This document shows, one piece after another, positions 6,357 through 10,184 of a DNA stretch of 10,184 nucleotides. How positions within the stretch are numbered: the stretch's first letter is position 1; each line of letters starts with the position of its first letter. A model generated the notes under the pieces. That model was given only the letters and a program-made list of their open reading frames with translations, did no database searches and was not told where the DNA came from. Source of the DNA: an uncultured Pseudobdellovibrionaceae bacterium (GTDB lineage Bacteria > Bdellovibrionota > Bdellovibrionia > Bdellovibrionales > Bdellovibrionaceae). Both the position numbers and the translations under genes were made by a program. Location: positions 1 through 10,184 of the forward strand of contig CALCCV010000299.1 in NCBI GenBank assembly GCA_937900305.1, in the 5' to 3' direction.

Positions 6357-6599
6357 ATGAGTCGAACCGCAGGTCTGGAAAATCGTTTGAAAATTCAGAG
6401 AGTGACGCACGGAGATCTTTCTCAGGCGCAAGTGGCAGATCTCGTGGGTTGTTCGCGCCAAACCATTCACTCCATTGAGGCTGGAAAGTTCGTCCCGTCG
6501 GTGGAACTGGCCCTCAAAATAGCGGCGGCCTTGAAAATTCGAGTCGAGGACCTTTTTCAACTCGTCGCGGAAGTAGATAAATTAGATAAGGAAGGATGA
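6357..6599 (+). CDS. XRE/Cro-CI family transcriptional regulator, candidate repressor of lepB and of itself
   Basis: This 80-residue DNA-binding protein is little more than one HTH_3 domain. After an ENRLK opening come LSQAQVADLVGCSRQTI (21-37), with the recognition helix around 31-39, then HSIEAGKFVPSVELALKIA and EDLFQL, the standard pattern of the small YgzD-like XRE group. No sensor or protease domain is attached, so any signal must come from a partner. The next gene, a small membrane protein, starts 3 bases after its stop and is the obvious candidate. It is divergent from lepB across 67 bases that contain a 12-base inverted repeat overlapping both promoters. The ATG lacks an SD and sits where transcription should begin. 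Autoregulation and lepB control are inferred from this layout. Confidence 0.88.
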   Translation: MSRTAGLENRLKIQRVTHGDLSQAQVADLVGCSRQTIHSIEAGKFVPSVELALKIAAALKIRVEDLFQLVAEVDKLDKEG

Positions 6600-6602
6600 A
6601 CT

Positions 6603-6893
6603 TTGAATTTTTTAGTCACGCCAAGCTGGCAGGTTTTGGTTTTGTTCGGGAGTGTTCTGCTTTATGGTTTTTTGGATTTGGTCGACAAACGGCGAATTCA
6701 AGATGAAAGAGAAGAATGGATTCGCCTGAAAGCCGCCGACTTTCAACAACGGCTGAATTTAATCGCGGTCACGGCCATGTCACTCTATCTGTATTTATCT
6801 CCTGGATTTTCACCTTACAGCTGCATTCAAATTTTCATCCTTAGCTCTCTGTACGGTGAAGTTGTCGGCAAACTCTATTACCGATTCAGGTAA
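6603..6893 (+). CDS. Small three-helix membrane protein paired with the XRE regulator
   Basis: A 96-residue inner-membrane protein of unknown family. The start is TTG 6603: an SD (GGAAGGA, 6590-6596) sits 6 bases upstream, overlapping the end of the regulator gene. The ATG at 6596 opens another frame without membrane character. Hydrophobic segments lie at about 9-27, 52-68 and 73-90. Between the first and second is a charged stretch, DKRRIQDEREEWIRLKAADF (28-47), which probably faces the cytosol. A DERE..I..KA stretch next to membrane helices is reminiscent of small membrane proteins encoded beside XRE regulators in other bacteria, such as DUF2178-type proteins, but I do not assign it to that family. 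The tight coupling suggests it modulates the regulator from the membrane, for example by sequestering it. Confidence 0.75.
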   Translation: MNFLVTPSWQVLVLFGSVLLYGFLDLVDKRRIQDEREEWIRLKAADFQQRLNLIAVTAMSLYLYLSPGFSPYSCIQIFILSSLYGEVVGKLYYRFR

Positions 6894-6928
6894 CAGTTTT
6901 AACGAGACCATCGTCTACCTTTTCAAAA

Positions 6929-6957
6929 TTGCCCTCTCTCCAGAGCCAAACTATCGA
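6929..6957 (+). promoter_or_regulatory. Weak candidate promoter for the lipoprotein gene
   Basis: TTGCCC (6929-6934), a 17-base spacer and TATCGA (6952-6957) lie in the 137-base gap between the membrane protein and the lipoprotein. The -10 keeps only TAT of the consensus. Nothing better is visible in this gap, and read-through from the XRE operon is also possible. Confidence 0.22.
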
Positions 6958-7030
6958 TATCCTATCTCTAGTCATCCCATGTCCATCGACACTGCCATTT
7001 GATCTGGCCCAACCCCGAGGAGAGTTCACT

Positions 7031-9376
7031 ATGAAAGTTAAAACAGCACTCGCGATTTCGAGTTTCACCGCCATCACGTTTGCAGCGATGATATCTTGCA
7101 AATCCACTGATCTCAAGTTTGCAAGCCAACAGCGGAGGCCCGCTCAAATCAACAATGCTCCGTATGTATTGGAAATCAACTCCATTGAAGATTTTAATGA
7201 GATGGGCAAAGTCTCTCAAGGCCTGATCAAGAATGGACGATCGGTCAAATTCCTGGTGGATTTACGAAATGGAACTGCAAAAACGCATTTTATCAATGGC
7301 AACCATTTGCAAGGCGCCTCCAATCCAGAGTTCGTTAGATATCATTACTTTTTTGCGCAAGCTATTTTAGGGTATCAAAAGGACGGAGCCCACTTTAACT
7401 CCGCCACTTATTTTCCTGAGACAAGGGCTGATCGCGAATTTGTAGCGGGAACACTTCAGACATTTAAACTGGAAGACCAGCAGTACCTATCGATTCATTT
7501 TTATCCCCAGGATTTGATCAGCGAAGAGGATCTGGCTTTCGCCGTGAAGGAAGTCTTTTCAAAAGTTCACATTGATGGAATTCCGAAAGCCTTTATTCAG
7601 CTTGGCGGACACCAGACCGTTGAAAAACCTGCTGTCGCGGCAACCCTGGCCTCAATTGGCGTGAAGCCTTTCACGTTGAGCGAGGTGGCAGCTGGGCAAA
7701 AGATGGTGATCATGAACAAAGGAAAATCGATTGGTATTTTGCGGATCATGCCGCCCAAATCCGATGTCAATGCTCTCAGCGAGATGGACATCGCCCTTTT
7801 TGAAGAACTGCCGTTGGATCTGACAGTGGTCGCGGGAACCATTACGACGGCTCCACAAGACGTCGGCTCCCATATCAATTTGAAATCCCAAGAGCGCAAA
7901 ACACCGAACGTCGTCGACCTCGAAGCCGTCAGCAGATGGAAATCCCTCGATGGCAAAGCCGTCGAGATGGAAGTCATCCCCGGTGACGACAACTCAGAGG
8001 GCTCCTACACTTTGAAAAGAATCGGTGAAGACGTGGGTGGCAAAGACACTGGCGCCGAGATCGTCACCGCCTACTACACCAAACTTCGCAAAGATCGGGA
8101 TTGGATGGACCTGAAGCCACAACAGCAAGGCACGGTCGCAACTGACTTCGTCGAGATGTGTCCCACATCAGCCAAAAAATGTTTGGATCTCATTCCCATT
8201 TATGGCGGCAAGGCCGCCAAACTTGGTTTTCTAGCGAATAAAAAAGTCATTGGCAAAGGCGGAGAATTTCAAGGCACCTTCGGTTACCGCATCAACCCGC
8301 TGGGATTTGGAATCCCGCTGCGAATCTACTTTGAAACACTCAAAGCAAATCCTCAGCTCAAACAAAAAATTCAAGCCGTGATCGACAGCGAAATGGGCCT
8401 AAAGCCCCTCTTAACACCGCTCAAAAAAGCAGAGGCCCTAAAAGACATCAGAGAATCCTTCTATCTCGCGAAACTACCCACAGCTGAAATCCAGGCACTG
8501 AGGACGCAATTGAAAAAACTGAGCGCTACGGTGCTCTCTGAATTTGGTGTCACCTTGAACAATGTCAAAATCAGATCTTCCAGCAACGCCGAAGATTTAC
8601 CAGATTTTGATGGCGCCGGCTTGCACGACAGCTACAAAGCCGATGCCGTCAAAGAAATGAAACCGGAGCAAGTTTGCCGACTGGTTGCCGATGAGGACAA
8701 ACCAGCTGAAGGAGACGAGCCGGGGGAAGAGGTTAGCACCAAACTCACAATGAAACCCAAAACTCTTGAATGCGCATTGCTGGGTGTATATGCCAGCCTC
8801 TGGAACAAACGCGCCGTTGAAGAACGCTCCTTCAAAGGAATCAATCACAACACCGTCGGCATGGGCATTGCCGTCAATCCCACTTACAATTTTCTGGAAA
8901 CCAAGCAGCTGGTCGAAGTTGGTAACGGCGTTGTCATCAGCAAGGTTCTCAGCGCAGCCAATATCTATGGTTACACTTACACCATCCAAGACGGCGAAAA
9001 TTTGGCAACAAACCCAAATCCTGGAACGCAAGCTGAAATCACCTTAGCAAATTTTTTAACCCCCAACGAGCCGATCACGTTTTCAACTTTGAATTTCGCT
9101 AAACCCAAGAAAAATTTGCCCACCCTGACTAAAAAAGTTTTGAGCGACGAGATGATGAAAGACATCGTGCGCATCACTCAGCACATCGAAATGCAATACT
9201 GTTATGCCAAGTCTGACTACTATGATGGCAACTGCGCTGACGTCACCTGGGATCCTAGAAAAACCAAGGCTCTGGATATGGAGTTTAAAATTCTTGGCTA
9301 CGGGACCGAAAAAAAGGAAATTGTCTTCAAGCAGACCCGCGAATTTTCGGGCATCGGACCGGGCTTCACTGAATAA
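7031..9376 (+). CDS. Exported lipoprotein with phosphohistidine-type and PPDK_N (PEP/pyruvate-binding, ATP-grasp) domains
   Basis: A 781-residue protein related to the pyruvate-phosphate-dikinase superfamily, whose members split ATP and pass phosphate through a histidine. The start is ATG 7031 with a strong SD (GAGGAG, 7017-7022); the open frame extends 34 codons further upstream without support. A lipoprotein leader ends MISC, with lipidated Cys23 followed by Lys, which favours outer-membrane sorting. An N-terminal domain (about 40-200) is not one I can name. Residues 265-295 (VVAGTITT, VGSHINL, RKTPN) match the swivelling phosphohistidine domain, with His281 the likely carrier. PPDK_N spans about 385-775: GGKAAKLG (Lys394), GFGIP, IRSSSNAEDLP (Arg515) and a closing FKQTREF equivalent to the family's KQARP. 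The order is that of glucan water dikinase; no PEP-binding C-terminal barrel is present. Substrate unknown. Confidence 0.88.
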   Translation: MKVKTALAISSFTAITFAAMISCKSTDLKFASQQRRPAQINNAPYVLEINSIEDFNEMGKVSQGLIKNGRSVKFLVDLRNGTAKTHFINGNHLQGASNPEFVRYHYFFAQAILGYQKDGAHFNSATYFPETRADREFVAGTLQTFKLEDQQYLSIHFYPQDLISEEDLAFAVKEVFSKVHIDGIPKAFIQLGGHQTVEKPAVAATLASIGVKPFTLSEVAAGQKMVIMNKGKSIGILRIMPPKSDVNALSEMDIALFEELPLDLTVVAGTITTAPQDVGSHINLKSQERKTPNVVDLEAVSRWKSLDGKAVEMEVIPGDDNSEGSYTLKRIGEDVGGKDTGAEIVTAYYTKLRKDRDWMDLKPQQQGTVATDFVEMCPTSAKKCLDLIPIYGGKAAKLGFLANKKVIGKGGEFQGTFGYRINPLGFGIPLRIYFETLKANPQLKQKIQAVIDSEMGLKPLLTPLKKAEALKDIRESFYLAKLPTAEIQALRTQLKKLSATVLSEFGVTLNNVKIRSSSNAEDLPDFDGAGLHDSYKADAVKEMKPEQVCRLVADEDKPAEGDEPGEEVSTKLTMKPKTLECALLGVYASLWNKRAVEERSFKGINHNTVGMGIAVNPTYNFLETKQLVEVGNGVVISKVLSAANIYGYTYTIQDGENLATNPNPGTQAEITLANFLTPNEPITFSTLNFAKPKKNLPTLTKKVLSDEMMKDIVRITQHIEMQYCYAKSDYYDGNCADVTWDPRKTKALDMEFKILGYGTEKKEIVFKQTREFSGIGPGFTE

Positions 9377-9432
9377 CCGGGTTTCAAAGAATACTTGAAC
9401 TCATTGAAAAAATGGAATTTTTGCCATTCATC

Positions 9433-9462
9433 GCCGGAGGCCCTTTCACTTGACCTTCCGGC
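9433..9462 (+). other. Hairpin between the lipoprotein and DUF4112 genes
   Basis: GCCGGA (9433-9438) pairs with TCCGGC (9457-9462), extended by GG/CC after a one-base bulge, with a 13-base loop. No T-run follows, so it is at best a weak terminator. A TTGACC hexamer (9450-9455) that could be the -35 of the next gene lies inside it. Confidence 0.3.
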
Positions 9463-9483
9463 TAAATCGGCGAATCTGTCAGG

Positions 9484-9939
9484 ATGGATTTGCAACGACT
9501 TGAAACCATTTCGCGCGTGATGGATGACTGGATCGAAATTCCTGGATTGCGATACCGCATCGGGCTGGATGGCGTTATTGGACTCATTCCTGGGATTGGC
9601 GACGTAGCTGGTTTTTTTGTTTCGTCGCTGCTCTTGGCCGAGGCCGCTCGCGCGGGACTGTCGCGCTGGGTGCTGTTTCGCATGGTCTTGAACATTCTTT
9701 TCGATGCATTGATCGGCGCAATTCCCTTTGTGGGTGACGTGGCCGATTTTTTTTGGAAAGCCAATCGATCGAATCTTCAGCTCTTGCGAAAAAGTTTGGC
9801 AGAGCCTCGCGCAACCCGCCAACAATCTGCATTTTTTGTGTTGATGGTCGTTGGTCTCACTGGGCTGCTGGCCGCTGGCCTAGTCTGGAGTGTTTGGCAA
9901 TTGCTGAGCTGGCTTCTTCACACTCTTCAAACGTTCTGA
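9484..9939 (+). CDS. DUF4112 family membrane protein
   Basis: A 151-residue protein with the DUF4112 signature: an opening D-W-I-E-I-PG block, RIGLDGVIGLIPGIGDVAGF (25-44), a hydrophobic stretch, a second GAIPFVGDVADFFWKANRSN block (79-98), and LLRKSL. The two similar G-x-IP-x-x-GD blocks look like an internal duplication. A further membrane segment, about 115-143, closes the protein. The family is widespread and uncharacterised, so no function is assigned. The ATG has no spaced SD, only AGG directly adjacent. A TTGACC hexamer 28 bases upstream could drive a transcript starting at or near the ATG, but its -10 is poor. The gene stands alone; a hairpin follows its stop. Confidence 0.87.
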   Translation: MDLQRLETISRVMDDWIEIPGLRYRIGLDGVIGLIPGIGDVAGFFVSSLLLAEAARAGLSRWVLFRMVLNILFDALIGAIPFVGDVADFFWKANRSNLQLLRKSLAEPRATRQQSAFFVLMVVGLTGLLAAGLVWSVWQLLSWLLHTLQTF

Positions 9940-9956
9940 GGGAACCAAAGTTGCAA

Positions 9957-9988
9957 TGGCCACTGAGCTGAGCATTGATCAGGGGCCA
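9957..9988 (+). terminator. Possible terminator hairpin after the DUF4112 gene
   Basis: TGGCC-A-CTGA (9957-9966) pairs with TCAG-G-GGCCA (9979-9988): nine base pairs with one internal A/G mismatch and a 12-base loop. It begins 17 bases after the stop codon. The following bases contain only TTTC and then an A-run, so it lacks a proper U-tract; it may protect the 3' end rather than terminate. Confidence 0.4.
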
Positions 9989-10037
9989 GAAGTTTCGAAA
10001 AAAATCCCATCCTTCTGACGAATTCGTTAGAGTGATG

Positions 10038-10077
10038 ATGGACAATCGATAATGGACAATCAAAAAAATGGGCAATC
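10038..10077 (+). repeat. Three direct repeats of ATGGACAATC upstream of the last gene
   Basis: ATGGACAATC occurs at 10038-10047 and 10052-10061, and ATGGGCAATC at 10068-10077, at 14- and 16-base steps. A -10-like GATAAT (10048-10053, five of six consensus) sits between the first two copies. The arrangement could be a set of binding sites for a regulator of the gene at 10112, or a small local tandem duplication. Confidence 0.5.
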
Positions 10078-10111
10078 AAAAATCGCTATGAAAATTCAGT
10101 GAGGTAATTCT

Positions 10112-10184
10112 ATGAATCTTTTGCACTCTCTCCTTTTCCGACCGACCTGGTTGATTTCTTTTTCTCTTTCTGTGCTTCTATCCA
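10112..10184 (+). CDS. N-terminus of an exported protein (cut by window edge)
   Basis: Only 24 codons are visible, starting MNLLHSLLFR and continuing with a hydrophobic stretch rich in Leu, Ser and Phe, consistent with a signal peptide or a first membrane helix. The start is supported by GAGG 7 bases upstream of the ATG. Nothing can be said of the function. Three short direct repeats and a GATAAT hexamer lie 35-75 bases upstream. Confidence 0.6.
   Translation, partial: MNLLHSLLFRPTWLISFSLSVLLS

Noticed and set aside
5891..6478. Plus-strand open frame of 195 codons over lepB and the XRE gene
   Set aside because: It runs antisense to a clear signal peptidase, crosses the divergent promoters, and overlaps the XRE gene in another frame.
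6903..6925. Terminator after the small membrane protein (AGAC-CATC-GTCT followed by TTTT)
   Set aside because: The stem has only four pairs and the T-run is short and offset; too weak to call.
6929..7030. 34-codon upstream extension of the lipoprotein frame from TTG 6929
   Set aside because: It would bury the lipoprotein signal peptide inside the protein. ATG 7031 has a strong SD and is followed at once by a basic, hydrophobic leader and lipobox.
8597..9031. Minus-strand open frame of 144 codons inside the lipoprotein gene
   Set aside because: Shadow of the PPDK_N domain coding strand; no SD and no domain.
9484..9939. Colicin- or holin-like pore protein in place of DUF4112
   Set aside because: The paired GLIPGIGD and AIPFVGD blocks and the WKANRSN stretch are the DUF4112 pattern; there is no lysis gene nearby.

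Overview
The window reads as chromosomal DNA of a Gram-negative bacterium of moderate GC content. It carries DsbB, signal peptidase I, DapA, a lipoprotein and a multi-PAS hybrid kinase, all with bacterial starts (ATG, GTG, TTG) and Shine-Dalgarno (SD) sites. The number of exported or membrane proteins, and a secreted pyruvate-phosphate-dikinase-like lipoprotein, would fit Bdellovibrionota or a related deltaproteobacterial-type lineage. That assignment is an inference from gene style, not a database match. I see no IS element, CRISPR, tRNA or rRNA, and no gene-free stretch above 300 bases.

Layout. (1) Positions 1-1316, minus strand: a three-gene run for disulfide chemistry in the envelope. It holds a secreted cysteine-rich protein, the quinone-linked thiol oxidase DsbB, and a membrane-anchored protein cut by the window edge that is probably the DsbA-type partner. 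(2) 1479-3737, plus: an orphan cytoplasmic hybrid histidine kinase (three PAS, HisKA, HATPase, REC), divergent from the dsb run. (3) 3745-4629, minus: dapA, convergent with the kinase with only 7 bases between stops. (4) 4803-6289, minus: lepB followed by a translationally coupled SAM methyltransferase. (5) 6357-6893, plus: an XRE repressor and a small three-helix membrane protein, divergent from lepB. The 67-base divergent gap holds two overlapping consensus-like promoters covered by a 12-bp perfect inverted repeat, and the repressor mRNA looks leaderless. (6) 7031-9376, plus: a 781-residue lipoprotein with a phosphohistidine-type segment followed by a PPDK_N/ATP-grasp domain. (7) 9484-9939, plus: a DUF4112 membrane protein. 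(8) 10112 to the right edge: the start of an exported protein, preceded by three short direct repeats.

How the parts may work together. LepB cleaves signal peptides, and the cysteine-rich protein, which ends its leader in AHA, is a likely LepB client as well as a DsbA/DsbB client. The XRE/membrane-protein pair with its shared operator looks like a small circuit controlling lepB and itself. The lipoprotein has the domain order of glucan-water-dikinase-type enzymes but sits outside the cytoplasm, which raises the question of its ATP source. The two most interesting items are the lepB/XRE control region (6290-6356) and this lipoprotein.
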